DNA of 36,696 nt from the NCBI GenBank assembly GCA_020060545.1, contig JAGUZX010000055.1, forward strand, positions 1 to 36,696, written 5' to 3'. Shown in pieces: positions 26,416 through 34,537 of the stretch (position 1 is its first letter; the number at the start of each line of letters is the position of its first letter). The notes under the pieces are model-generated. The model did not search any database, was not told the origin of the DNA, and saw nothing but the letters and a program-made list of their open reading frames with translations. The translations under genes were made by a program, and so were the position numbers. Source of the stretch: Desulfovibrio sp. (GTDB taxonomy: Bacteria > Bacillota > Dethiobacteria > DTU022).

Positions 26416-26450
26416 GTGCGTTGACACGGCGGCGCGTCTGTGTCAAGCAC
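26416..26450. repeat. inverted repeat upstream of the cold-shock promoter
   Basis: GTGCGTTGACAC (26416-26427) and GTGTCAAGCAC (26440-26450) pair over 11 bp with one extra G and a 12-base GC-rich loop. It lies about 25 to 60 bases upstream of the csp -35 box. No T-run follows on either strand, so an operator or a relic is as likely as a terminator. Confidence 0.6.
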
Positions 26451-26464
26451 ATCAAACCACGTCC

Positions 26465-26600
26465 CTAATAATAAGTGGAAAGCAGGTGGTCCCGGCCGTA
26501 CCTTTCGTAAACAGCGGCTTTAACATCAGGCATGTATTTGGGCAGTTTCTTGGCGCGGCCTGCCGCCGCACCGTTTGGAGGCAACAGACTTGGAGGACGC
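26465..26600 (-). pseudogene. possible gene remnant after tupA
   Basis: In a frame different from tupA, the 136 bases after its stop encode a protein-like tail that includes RAKKLPKYMPDVKAAVYER and ends HLLSTYY. The composition looks like a real protein C-terminus, but there is no start signal and I do not recognise the family. It may be the end of a gene whose front was lost when tupA was placed here. Confidence 0.3.
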
Positions 26601-27443
26601 TTATTTGTCCAGGCCCATGCCGGGGAAAAAGAGAGTCTCCCCTTCAATTTTGAATCCGGCGATGAGCTCCCGCCCTTTTTCGGAGATCAGAAACTCGATG
26701 AATTGCAGAGCGAGCTCATACTGCACATGGGGATGCTTCTCCGGACTTACCGCCATGATCCCGTACTGGTTGACAAGAACCTTCTCTCCTTCCAGGAGGA
26801 CGACCAGATCCAGGTTCTTTTTCAGCGAAACGAAAGTGCCCCGGTCGGTAATGGTGTAGGCTTCCTTCTCGTCGGCTACCCGCAGGGTATCGCCCATGCC
26901 TTGCCCCACGGCAATGTACCAGCCTCCGGCAGGGGAAATCCCCGCCTGTTCCCAGAGCCGCCGTTCCAAGCGGTTGGTCCCCGAATCGTCGCCCCGGGAG
27001 ATAAAACTGAAACCGCCGGCGGCGATCGCCTGCAGGGCTTCTTCGATGCCCTTGATGCCGGACAAGCCCGCCGGGTCTGCGGCGGGACCGACCACGACAA
27101 AATCGTTATACATGACGTCGTAACGGTCGGTGAAAAAGCCTTCAGCAACCAGCTTGAGCTCAGCAGCCCGGTCGTGCACCAGGAGCACGTCGGCGTCCCC
27201 GCTCCGCCCCAGTTCCAACGCCTGTCCCGTACCCCGGGAAAGAACACGCACTTCGATTCCTGTCTCGTTGGTAAAAACAGGGATCAGGGCGCCCAGCAGC
27301 CCCGAATCGTAAGTGCTTGTCGTCGTCACCAGGAGAATGCTGCCGCCGTCTCCCTGATCCCCCGCGCATCCCGCAACCAACCGGCAGCACGAAAACATTA
27401 ATACCGGGATAAGCAGGCACAGTATAATTTTTCTGGCTTTCAC
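26601..27443 (-). CDS. tupA: tungstate ABC transporter substrate-binding lipoprotein TupA
   Basis: This is a 280-residue periplasmic-type binding protein anchored as a lipoprotein: a hydrophobic N-terminus ends in LVAGC with C26 as the lipid-carrying cysteine. The TTTSTYDSGLL segment, RGTGQALELGRSGDADVLLVH, and SRGDDSGTN are the oxyanion-binding hallmarks of TupA. It captures tungstate, cofactor metal for aldehyde oxidoreductases and some formate dehydrogenases of anaerobes. GTG 27443 has GGAG eight bases upstream and begins one base after the glucosidase stop. No tupB or tupC gene is present on either side, which is unusual. Confidence 0.92.
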   Translation of the reverse strand: MKARKIILCLLIPVLMFSCCRLVAGCAGDQGDGGSILLVTTTSTYDSGLLGALIPVFTNETGIEVRVLSRGTGQALELGRSGDADVLLVHDRAAELKLVAEGFFTDRYDVMYNDFVVVGPAADPAGLSGIKGIEEALQAIAAGGFSFISRGDDSGTNRLERRLWEQAGISPAGGWYIAVGQGMGDTLRVADEKEAYTITDRGTFVSLKKNLDLVVLLEGEKVLVNQYGIMAVSPEKHPHVQYELALQFIEFLISEKGRELIAGFKIEGETLFFPGMGLDK

Positions 27444-27444
27444 G

Positions 27445-29154
27445 TCAATTGCTCCTTTTGCCGGCTTCAAGCTGCAGCAGGCAGCCCTCAAGCGGTTCAA
27501 GGGAAAGCGGCCCGGTTACCGTTTCCGCCTTGCGCCGCGGATCAGTGGACAGCAGAACACGGTAACAAGCGGGCGCCGGGCCTAAATCGCACTTGCGCCT
27601 GCCCTTGGAAAAGTTTAGCGCAACGGCCAGCCTGACGCCGTGAAGCTCCCGCGCGTAGACGTAGCAATCCCTTGGCACTCCGGCGGTGACTACGGTGTAA
27701 GAGCCCTCTTGCAAGGCCGGCAGCGACCGGCGCAGGTGGATGGCGCGCTTGTAGAAGCTAAGCAGCGAAGCGGGATCTTTTTCCTGGACGGCCACGTTGC
27801 GCTTTTCAGCCTCAGGGCCAATTGGAAGCCAGGGTTCGCCTGTGGTAAAACCGGCATGCTTTCCGCCGTTCCACTGCATCGGGGTCCTCGCCCCGTCGCG
27901 GCCGCGGTGGAAGGGGAACCACTTGATCCCGACCGGATCCTTAAGCGCGCTCCGGGGCAGTTTCGCCTCTTTCATCCCGATTTCTTCCCCGTAATAGATG
28001 AAAGGTGTACCGCGCAGGGTCAGCAGCAGCAACGCCAGCAGGCGGGCCCGCGCGTCTTCCTGGCCTTTACGGCCGTAACGGCTGATGGCGCGTGTGATAT
28101 CGTGATTGCTTAAGGTATAAGCCGGCCAGGCTGATGCCGGAAAGCCGCTTTCACGCCTTGCCACACTGCGCCGGAATGCGCCGGCTTTCCAGCGGCACTG
28201 CGTGAGGGCGAAATAGAAATTCATGTGCAGTTCGTCGTCGCTGGCTCCATAGTAGGAGGCGACGACGGCCGGATTTTCGCTGATTACTTCGCCGATGCTG
28301 GTTGTGCCGGGATACTCGTTAAAGATGCGGCGAAACTCCTTCAGAATACGGTGCGTTTCCGGGTGGTGCTTGTTATATATTTTATCCTGCAATTCGGGAA
28401 GCTCCAGCAATTGAAAAATATTAACCGCCAGGGGGCGATCCCAGAAAGGCATCCGGTGGATCTGCTTTAACCGGTGAATGAAGGGGGGATTGTCCCGGAA
28501 CTGCTCATCTTTGCAATATAAATGGGCCACGTCAAGGCGGAAACCGTCAACCCCCCGCTCCAACCAGAAGCGGATCACTTTATGGACAGCTTCACGCACC
28601 GCCGGGTTAAACCAGTTCAGGTCGGGCTGCTCTTTCAGAAAAGAGTGCAGGTAATACTGGCCTGTGGCCTCGTCCCATGTCCAGGCCGGCCCGAAGAAGT
28701 TATTTTTCCAGTTGTTCGGAGGCTTATGGCGCGGCCCGCGCCCATCGCGCCAGATATACCAGTTTCGTTTCGGATTGTCGCGCGTGGATCGCGATTCCTT
28801 GAACCATGAATGCTCGTTCGAGGTGTGATTTACCACCAGGTCAAGCATGATCCGGATATTGCGCCGGTGCGCTTCTGCAAGGAGGCGGTCAAAGTCCTGC
28901 AGGCTGCCGTAACGGGAATCGATAGCGCAATAGTCGGCCACATCATAGCCGAAATCCAGGTCGGGGCTGACAAAAAAGGGGCTGAACCAGATTGCGTCAA
29001 TGCCAAGAGAGTTTGGGGTGCCGTCATTAAGGTAGTCCAATTTTTCGATAATACCCTGCAGATCGCCGATTCCATTTCCCGTTGTATCCAGAAAACTGCG
29101 GGGATAAATCTGGTAAAAAACTCCCTTTTTCCACCAGTCAGTATGGCCAGGCAT
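27445..29154 (-). CDS. GH13 alpha-glucosidase (oligo-1,6-glucosidase type)
   Basis: This is a 569-residue cytoplasmic GH13 enzyme with no signal peptide. The catalytic residues are visible: nucleophile D208 in GFRLDVAHL, acid/base E289 in IGEVI, and D352 in LSNHD. The front has FYQIYPRSF, GIGDLQGI and DLVVNHTS. These match alpha-glucosidases and trehalose-phosphate hydrolases; the substrate is not fixed. ATG 29154 has GGGGAGGG five bases upstream; the frame extends to 29181. It follows ytvI by 23 bases and precedes tupA by one base, so the three are likely one transcript. No sugar carrier is nearby. Confidence 0.93.
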   Translation of the reverse strand: MPGHTDWWKKGVFYQIYPRSFLDTTGNGIGDLQGIIEKLDYLNDGTPNSLGIDAIWFSPFFVSPDLDFGYDVADYCAIDSRYGSLQDFDRLLAEAHRRNIRIMLDLVVNHTSNEHSWFKESRSTRDNPKRNWYIWRDGRGPRHKPPNNWKNNFFGPAWTWDEATGQYYLHSFLKEQPDLNWFNPAVREAVHKVIRFWLERGVDGFRLDVAHLYCKDEQFRDNPPFIHRLKQIHRMPFWDRPLAVNIFQLLELPELQDKIYNKHHPETHRILKEFRRIFNEYPGTTSIGEVISENPAVVASYYGASDDELHMNFYFALTQCRWKAGAFRRSVARRESGFPASAWPAYTLSNHDITRAISRYGRKGQEDARARLLALLLLTLRGTPFIYYGEEIGMKEAKLPRSALKDPVGIKWFPFHRGRDGARTPMQWNGGKHAGFTTGEPWLPIGPEAEKRNVAVQEKDPASLLSFYKRAIHLRRSLPALQEGSYTVVTAGVPRDCYVYARELHGVRLAVALNFSKGRRKCDLGPAPACYRVLLSTDPRRKAETVTGPLSLEPLEGCLLQLEAGKRSN

Positions 29155-29177
29155 TTTTTCCCTCCCCTTGCTTCCTC

Positions 29178-30227
29178 TCATAATACATTTGCCGATTTTA
29201 AAACCTTATAAAAAACAACCAAAAAAGTAAGGTAGAGCATCCCGATAAAACCGTAGGCCTTTAAGCCGATAAAGAGTATGGCCAGGACCAAAACGGGGTG
29301 AATGCCCACCGAAGTGGAGACGATTTTGGGCTCCACTATTTGCCTTACCACGCTGATAATGATATATAACACTATCACCGCCGCTGCGGTAAAGTAGTGT
29401 CCCGCGATAAAATAAGAAACGGATAGCGGTATATAAACCAGCCCAATACCGAGGATGGGGAAAATATCGGCCACAGCGCAGACAAGGCTTAGCATCACCG
29501 CATACTTGATTCCGAGCGCGGAAAACCCGATCAAGGTCTGGATAAACGTCAAAAAATAGACGATCGAGTAGGCCTTGATAAAGCGGGTGAGCATTTTAAT
29601 CCCTTCGTAACAGACTTTAACAAACTTTTCCCGCCCCCGGTCAGAAAAAATTGAGAGAATTTTTTCTTTAATCGCACCCATATCCCTGGAGAAGAAATAG
29701 GTCGAAAGCATAATGACAATCATGCCTGTGATCCAGGCGGGGATGGATACCGCCATCCGGAGAAAAGCGGTAAGGCCTTCTTCCAGTATACCGAAAGCCT
29801 CGGAGAAAAAACGGGAGATCTGGGCGCTGTTTTTTTCGATAAACGCCGGGTCGATCTCATTGAAATAGCCCCCGATCTGCTCGATCAGCCTTCTCAACGG
29901 CTGCATGATCAGGTCGAGGTTTACAGCGGGGAGATGGGAGAGAAGCTGCTGGGCTTCGCGCACAATCGCGTAGAAAAATAAAGATAAAAGCGAGAAAAAA
30001 AGGAGGTAAACCAGGGAAGATGACAGCAGCGACGGCATACCCTTTGCCAGCTTCAACTTTTGCTGGAAAAACTTTGTCGCCGGCTGGATCAAGAAAGCGA
30101 TAGCAAACGCGGCGACAAACGGGAAAGTGTACGAAGCGGTGGTAAAAATAAACACGAAAAGAAGCGTGTAGAGCAAGAGAAACAACCCGAAACTTTTTAA
30201 ACTTTTTACAAAAGATGCGCTAAACAA
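29178..30227 (-). CDS. ytvI: sporulation integral membrane protein YtvI (AI-2E transporter family)
   Basis: This is a 349-residue membrane protein with about eight helices and the AI-2E/PerM family layout: paired N-terminal helices, an extramembrane segment near 100-150, and a C-terminal block with FPILGIGLVYIP and HPVLVLAILFIGLKAYG. These match YtvI of sporulating Firmicutes. The TTG start has GGAGGG nine bases upstream. It heads the series ytvI, alpha-glucosidase, tupA. A connection between sporulation and the next two genes is not obvious. Confidence 0.88.
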   Translation of the reverse strand: MFSASFVKSLKSFGLFLLLYTLLFVFIFTTASYTFPFVAAFAIAFLIQPATKFFQQKLKLAKGMPSLLSSSLVYLLFFSLLSLFFYAIVREAQQLLSHLPAVNLDLIMQPLRRLIEQIGGYFNEIDPAFIEKNSAQISRFFSEAFGILEEGLTAFLRMAVSIPAWITGMIVIMLSTYFFSRDMGAIKEKILSIFSDRGREKFVKVCYEGIKMLTRFIKAYSIVYFLTFIQTLIGFSALGIKYAVMLSLVCAVADIFPILGIGLVYIPLSVSYFIAGHYFTAAAVIVLYIIISVVRQIVEPKIVSTSVGIHPVLVLAILFIGLKAYGFIGMLYLTFLVVFYKVLKSANVL

Positions 30228-30639
30228 ATTTCTGCGCCCTCCGCTCCGCTTGTCTTCTAATCCAGCATTAACGCAATTTAATTTTACATTAACTGCACCG
30301 CGTTATGGAAGAAAACTTTTTTCCGCCGGACGAGCCTCCTGTGCAAAAAAAACCATTACCAGCCCGCCCCTTTGCTTCCAAAACCTCATCGGCGATCCTT
30401 CGGCCCCGCCTAAAAATAATCTTACTCCTTCATTAGCAGGAACTTCTATATCGACAGGAGAAAGCAATTAGTTAGAAATTATAATGAAAAAGATGGATTC
30501 ATTAAAAACGAAACCAGGTACGATTCAGTCAACATCCTCAAGGCTAGGCCGGTCCTCATTTTCCTTACCTTTGCGGCCTTTAACCGTCAGTCCTGACCTT
30601 CTGCAAGTATTTAGTTTTAAGGGAGACTGGCGGGGGAGA
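30228..30639. other. 412-base region upstream of ytvI, no gene seen
   Basis: Small open frames on both strands lack ribosome sites and family features. The ytvI promoter must lie here on the minus strand; TTCCAT and TAAAAT near 30270-30310, 18 bases apart, are a weak candidate. The segment is more A+T-rich at its left half than its surroundings. Confidence 0.4.
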
Positions 30640-31040
30640 AAGGGGCGCTGCAGCCGTTGGCCCCGGCGGCGGCGAAAGCCGGCAAGATCGTCGAAACGCT
30701 GATCAGGATCTACGAAGAGATGAACCGAATACCGCAACCTCGCTTTTCTCGCCGTGGGCCGGCCTGAAGAAGAGGGTTGCTTCTGCCAGGTGAACAGCTT
30801 CCTGCGGGAGGCGGTGGAGCTGCTGGCTGGGCAATTCGACCTCACCGTCATCGATGCCGAAGCCGGGGTGGAGCAGGTCAACCGGCGGGTGATGGGAAAG
30901 GTCTGGGTTGGCTCCCCGAAGATGAAACCGTCAGCGAGTTCGACGCCGCCGGCAGATCCTTTCTCGACCTCCCCGATTGTCCCTCCCTGCAGGCCGCCCG
31001 CCCCCTCCTCCTCCGGGGAACAGGTCCATCCGTTTCTTGA
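30640..31040 (+). pseudogene. decayed CooC-like (MinD/ParA family) ATPase
   Basis: Three frame-shifted pieces line up with a CooC-type carbon monoxide dehydrogenase maturation ATPase. The first (from about 30645) reads AGKIVETLIRIYEEMN. The second (about 30740-30900) reads FLAVGRPEEEGCFCQVNSF and FDLTVIDAEAGVEQVNRR, the CxC and switch II-like part. The third (about 30905-31020) reads LGWLPEDETVSEFDAAG and LPDCPSLQAARPLL. The N-terminal P-loop is missing. Roughly 50 residues between the second and third pieces are also missing, where the family has its nucleotide-base loop. No start or ribosome site remains. The gene is dead; the family call rests on remembered motifs. Confidence 0.7.
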
Positions 31041-31100
31041 CGAAATATCAAAGCCTGGTGAAAGAAAGTAAAGAGGAAATTTCCCTGCAGATACGTGCGC

Positions 31101-32321
31101 TCAGTGGACGATAACCCGGTGATGGACTTTTTTGCCCTTGCGCAAAGCTATTTTACCCTCCTCCAGCCAACTGCCGTCAAGTAAAATTTCGAAATTATGG
31201 ACCCGTTTGTCGTTAATATAGAGACCGCCCTGTTCGATTAAACGGCGCCCTTCACTTTTTGTTTCCACCAGGCCGCACTCCAGCAGCAGATCGAGGACGC
31301 TGATTCCTGCAGCCAGGCGCTCCTTCCCAATCTCGGTGCTGGGTACCGCCCCCTGCAGGGTTTCCCCCCCAAATAAGGCCCTGGCTGCCTGCCGCGCTTT
31401 GACGGCCTCTTCTTCGCCATGGACCAGCCTGGTAACTTCAAAGGCCAGAACCTCTTTTGCCGTATTGATTTCTTGTCCCGTGGCCGCCGTAATTTGATCG
31501 ATTTGCTCCAACGGTAAAAAAGTGTACAGTTTCAGGAAGCGGGCCACATCCCGGTCGTGGGTGTTGCGCCAGTACTGGAAGAAGTCATAGGGAGTGGTCA
31601 GTTTGGGACTGAGCCAAACTGCGCCGGACTCCGTCTTGCCCATTTTTTTGCCGTCTGCGGTTTCGAGCAGGGGCACGGTCAACCCATATACCTCCTGCTG
31701 CTCCATGCGCCGGATAAGGTCGGCGCCGGAAATAATGTTTGACCACTGGTCGTCGCCTCCCACCTGGAGGCGGCAGTTCCATTTCCGGAAGAGGGTCAGG
31801 TAATCATAGGACTGGAGCAGCATGTAGTTAAACTCAATGAAAGAGAGACCCCGTTCCAGCCTGGACTTGAAACAATCGTAGGTCAGCATCCGGTTTACTG
31901 AAAAATGAACCCCGATATCACGCAAGAACTCGATGTAATGTAACTTGAGCAGCCAGTCCGCATTGTTGGCCATCTTCACGTTGCTGCCACCCAAGATACG
32001 GTTGAGCTGGGCGCCGATAGCCCTGGCATTGGCCTCAATCGTACTGGCATTCAGCATTTTGCGCATTTCAGTCTTGCCGCTGGGATCGCCAACCATGGTG
32101 GTGCCGCCGCCTACCAGGGCAATGGGTTTATGGCCGTGCCGGCTGAGATGGGTCATGACCATTACCGGCAAAAGGTGCCCGATATGAAGGCTTTCGGCGG
32201 TGGCGTCAAAGCCAACATAAAAGGTGGTTGGCTCTTCCAGCTGTTTGGCCAGGGGTTCAGGATGGGTAACCTGTTTCACCAGCCCCCGCTCTTCCAAGGT
32301 ATCCAACACACTTTTCACCAT
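31101..32321 (-). CDS. tyrS: tyrosyl-tRNA synthetase
   Basis: This class I synthetase attaches tyrosine to tRNA-Tyr. The 406-residue protein has HIGH at 46-49, the KMSKS-type motif KMGKT at 226-230, GGDDQWSN, and a C-terminal S4-like RNA-binding domain (LIEQGGLYINDKRV). ATG 32321 has AAGGAGG eight bases upstream; the frame extends to 32363. Its promoter at 32396-32424 leaves a leader of roughly 70 bases with no T-box core, unlike many Firmicutes tyrS genes. It converges with the CooC remnant. Confidence 0.96.
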   Translation of the reverse strand: MVKSVLDTLEERGLVKQVTHPEPLAKQLEEPTTFYVGFDATAESLHIGHLLPVMVMTHLSRHGHKPIALVGGGTTMVGDPSGKTEMRKMLNASTIEANARAIGAQLNRILGGSNVKMANNADWLLKLHYIEFLRDIGVHFSVNRMLTYDCFKSRLERGLSFIEFNYMLLQSYDYLTLFRKWNCRLQVGGDDQWSNIISGADLIRRMEQQEVYGLTVPLLETADGKKMGKTESGAVWLSPKLTTPYDFFQYWRNTHDRDVARFLKLYTFLPLEQIDQITAATGQEINTAKEVLAFEVTRLVHGEEEAVKARQAARALFGGETLQGAVPSTEIGKERLAAGISVLDLLLECGLVETKSEGRRLIEQGGLYINDKRVHNFEILLDGSWLEEGKIALRKGKKVHHRVIVH

Positions 32322-32395
32322 CTGTAAAACCTCCTTGGTTACGGCAAATTCAACCGCTCGCAAAAAGGACGAGCTTGCTTGAGTAGTCTTTCATT

Positions 32396-32424
32396 ATTAT
32401 ACTACCCTGTATTCTGCGTGTCCA
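32396..32424 (-). promoter_or_regulatory. promoter of tyrS
   Basis: On the minus strand TGGACA (32419-32424) and TATAAT (32396-32401) are separated by 17 bases. The leader is too short for a T-box. Confidence 0.7.
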
Positions 32425-32704
32425 CAGACCGGACCGGCAGGGCAAACAGCGGGGAACAAATCAGGGCACGGCATGCCGCGCCCATACAACCTGCCTCATA
32501 TATTATTGCTGTGCAGTAAAGTCGCCGGAACTGCTCGCAAAGCAGAAGACGCGGCTCTTTAGCTGTGGTGAGCGTCTGCTTGCCTGTCCGCGGAACATAT
32601 AGGTCAGGCCGCGAAGCGAATGCCCCGCTCATGTGTCTCTGGCTTATCATTTACAAGTACGCGGCCCGGATCTGCCAGGTCAATAGCTATTGTAACAGAA
32701 CAAT
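32425..32704. other. unexplained region between tyrS and hicAB
   Basis: There is no complete gene. On the minus strand two open pieces look protein-like: DLADPGRVLVNDKPETHER at about 32610-32685 and, after a stop, PDLYVPRTGKQTLTTAKEP near 32550-32600. GCAGAAGACGC and GCGTCTGC near 32540-32582 form an imperfect hairpin. It may be the end of a lost mobile-element gene; the family is not recognised. Confidence 0.35.
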
Positions 32705-32738
32705 GCGTATTGACAATACGCGTTGGCTTTGCTATTAT
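32705..32738 (+). promoter_or_regulatory. hicAB promoter with palindromic operator
   Basis: TTGACA (32710-32715) and TATTAT (32733-32738) are 17 bases apart. The -35 box sits inside a perfect palindrome, GCGTATTG then A then CAATACGC (32705-32721). A dimeric repressor bound there would block the promoter. HicB, encoded downstream with a DNA-binding C-terminus, is the obvious candidate. Confidence 0.85.
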
Positions 32739-32767
32739 TAAACACAAAAGGATGGTGCCAGTTACAT

Positions 32768-32962
32768 ATGCGGAGCGAGGACTCAAAGGACATCATCAAA
32801 CGATTGGAAAGCGAAGGCTGGTATCTCGTCCGCACAAAAGAATCGCATCATCAATTTAAGCATAATGAAAAGCCTGGTACTGTAACCGTTCAGCATCCCA
32901 AAAAATCGATATATGGTCCTACTCTCAGAAGTATTTATCACCAGGCAGGCTGGGAGTGGTAG
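32768..32962 (+). CDS. hicA: type II toxin HicA (mRNA interferase)
   Basis: HicA is a small double-stranded-RNA-binding-fold ribonuclease that cleaves mRNA and is held inactive by HicB. The 64-residue product has the family pattern GWYLVR, then SHHQFKH with the catalytic histidine, then VTVQHPKKSI and SIYHQAGW. The ATG at 32768 agrees with homologue length; the longer frame from 32723 starts within the promoter. The ribosome site is weak, which is common where toxin output is kept low. hicB follows 39 bases later. Confidence 0.93.
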   Translation: MRSEDSKDIIKRLESEGWYLVRTKESHHQFKHNEKPGTVTVQHPKKSIYGPTLRSIYHQAGWEW

Positions 32963-33001
32963 AAATTCAAGCTAAGCCAAACTAAAAAGGAGTGCGCCAA
33001 A

Positions 33002-33436
33002 ATGGCAGACCGCTATATTTTCCCGGCGGTATTCTATCCACCTGAGCAGGAGGGCCTTGATTATTGCGTTGTTTTTCCCGACCTTGACGTGGCTACTCAA
33101 GGCGAGACCCTGCAGCAGGCGCTGGATATGGCGAAAGAGCTTTTAGAGCTGACTCTTTTCGGCCTGGAGGAGGACGGAGAAAAAATTCCGGCCGCAACAA
33201 ACCCGTCGAATATCGTACTGGATCGCCCCGGCGCATTTGTGACCCTGGTCTCGGTTTATATGCCAATTGTTCGTGCTGAAGCGGCCCAGCAGTTTGTCAG
33301 AAAAACTGTCACGTTGCCAAAATGGTTGAACGAACTTGCGGAGGAGGCCGGCATAAACTTTTCGCGGTCGCTGCAGACAGCGTTGCGGCTAAAGCTCGAC
33401 GTTTCCGATCCTCCGGCCGATTCCAGAACCAAATAG
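33002..33436 (+). CDS. hicB: type II antitoxin HicB
   Basis: HicB neutralises HicA and represses the operon. The 144-residue protein has the partly degraded RNase H-like N-terminal domain (FPDLDVATQGET, ALDMAKELLEL) and a C-terminal ribbon-helix-helix-type segment, KTVTLPKWLNELAEEAG then FSRSLQTALR. AAGGAG lies nine bases before the ATG, a much stronger site than that of hicA. The palindrome at 32705-32721 is its likely DNA target. Confidence 0.93.
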   Translation: MADRYIFPAVFYPPEQEGLDYCVVFPDLDVATQGETLQQALDMAKELLELTLFGLEEDGEKIPAATNPSNIVLDRPGAFVTLVSVYMPIVRAEAAQQFVRKTVTLPKWLNELAEEAGINFSRSLQTALRLKLDVSDPPADSRTK

Positions 33437-33468
33437 AAAAGGTTCCTGGGAGATGGGTAGAGAAAACG

Positions 33469-33678
33469 ATGGCCGACCTGGACCGCCTGCTTGAAGGGCG
33501 GGAATTTGATTCACCGGAAGAGGTCAATGCTTTTCTGCAGCAAGCGTTAGAAGAAAAAAGCCGTTCCCGGGTCGCAGACGATGGCGGGAAAACTCGACTG
33601 ATCCGGCCCGGGAGGATGGAGAGTTTTTTAAGCCTTAACGCTTATGAACACAGAAGTGCTTTGGGAAGAGCTGTTTGA
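33469..33678 (+). CDS. short protein, probably truncated, unknown function
   Basis: The 69-residue frame starts MADLDRLLEGREFDSPEEV and continues FLQQALEEK; this resembles a helical N-terminal segment found in front of larger proteins, but the rest is absent. Its last third (LIRPGRMESFLSLNAYEH) does not look structured. A second short frame after it (ATG at about 33643, 25 codons, DYCDEMCRKTGALY) may be another piece of the same lost gene. It begins 32 bases after hicB. The ribosome site is poor. Confidence 0.4.
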   Translation: MADLDRLLEGREFDSPEEVNAFLQQALEEKSRSRVADDGGKTRLIRPGRMESFLSLNAYEHRSALGRAV

Positions 33679-33751
33679 TTATTGCGATGAAATGTGCAGG
33701 AAAACAGGCGCCTTGTATTGAAATAAAGCTAAGCTACGAGGAGTGGTAGCT

Positions 33752-34450
33752 GTGGTTACCGTTACTGAACGCTGGAAGCAAGTCTACCCTGGCGCCCGGG
33801 TGGCCACCCTAATTATGCGGAACGTGCATAATATCAACTCTCACCCCGGGCTTGAAAAGCGCAAGCGCTCTCTGGAGAAAGAGCTGTGCCTGAAATTTGG
33901 GGACAAAGAGACGAGTGCGCTTAAATCCTTGCCGCCGATCCAGGTATACACCGCTTATTACAAGCGCTTCAAGAAGACCTACCCGTTGCTGCAGCAGCTA
34001 AAAACACTGGCCGGTAAGCAAAGCCCTTTGCCCACGGTATCGGGGTTAGTCGATGCCATGTTCCTGGCGGAGATGAAGAACCTTCTGCTTACGGCAGGAC
34101 ACGACCTGGAAAAAGTAGCAGCGCCGGTTATCATCGACACTTCCTTGGGAGGCGAGCGCTTTGTCAAGCTTAACCGAGAACCCCAAGTTCTCAAACCAAA
34201 CGATATGATCATGGCCGATAGGAAAGGAGTAATCTCCAGCGTGCTTTACGGCCCTGATCAGCGGACCAAGATAACACTTCAAACCCGTGAGGTGCTCTTT
34301 GTGGTGTACGCCCCTGATGGAATCGCAAAAGAAAATGTACACCAGCACCTCCAAGACATCAGGGAAAACGTATCTCTTTTTTCGCCCCAAGCCGAGTTTG
34401 CATCCGAAAAAATATATTCCTCATTAGGAGAAGAAACAGTTAATCCTTAG
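33752..34450 (+). CDS. solo B3/B4 tRNA-editing-domain protein
   Basis: This 232-residue protein matches the stand-alone B3/B4 domain family, related to the editing domain of phenylalanyl-tRNA synthetase beta subunits. Segments YPGARVATLIMRNV, QVYTAYYKRF, LPTVSGLVDAMF and VIIDTSLGGERF are typical. The synthetase domain clears mischarged Tyr-tRNA-Phe; the role of the solo proteins is poorly known. GTG 33752 has GAGGAG eight bases upstream; the GTG at 33743 overlaps that site. It sits between two toxin-antitoxin modules. Confidence 0.85.
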   Translation: MVTVTERWKQVYPGARVATLIMRNVHNINSHPGLEKRKRSLEKELCLKFGDKETSALKSLPPIQVYTAYYKRFKKTYPLLQQLKTLAGKQSPLPTVSGLVDAMFLAEMKNLLLTAGHDLEKVAAPVIIDTSLGGERFVKLNREPQVLKPNDMIMADRKGVISSVLYGPDQRTKITLQTREVLFVVYAPDGIAKENVHQHLQDIRENVSLFSPQAEFASEKIYSSLGEETVNP

Positions 34451-34537
34451 GGGGTTAATTACGCCTGTTATTATGGGCGATAGTTTGCCCCATGGAATGG
34501 CTATTTTTAAAGACAAGTCCATTTTTTACTCCGATCC

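Noticed and set aside
26532-27401. 289-codon plus-strand frame opposite tupA
   Set aside because: It is a mirror frame of tupA, which has a lipobox and conserved ligand motifs; the plus frame has none.
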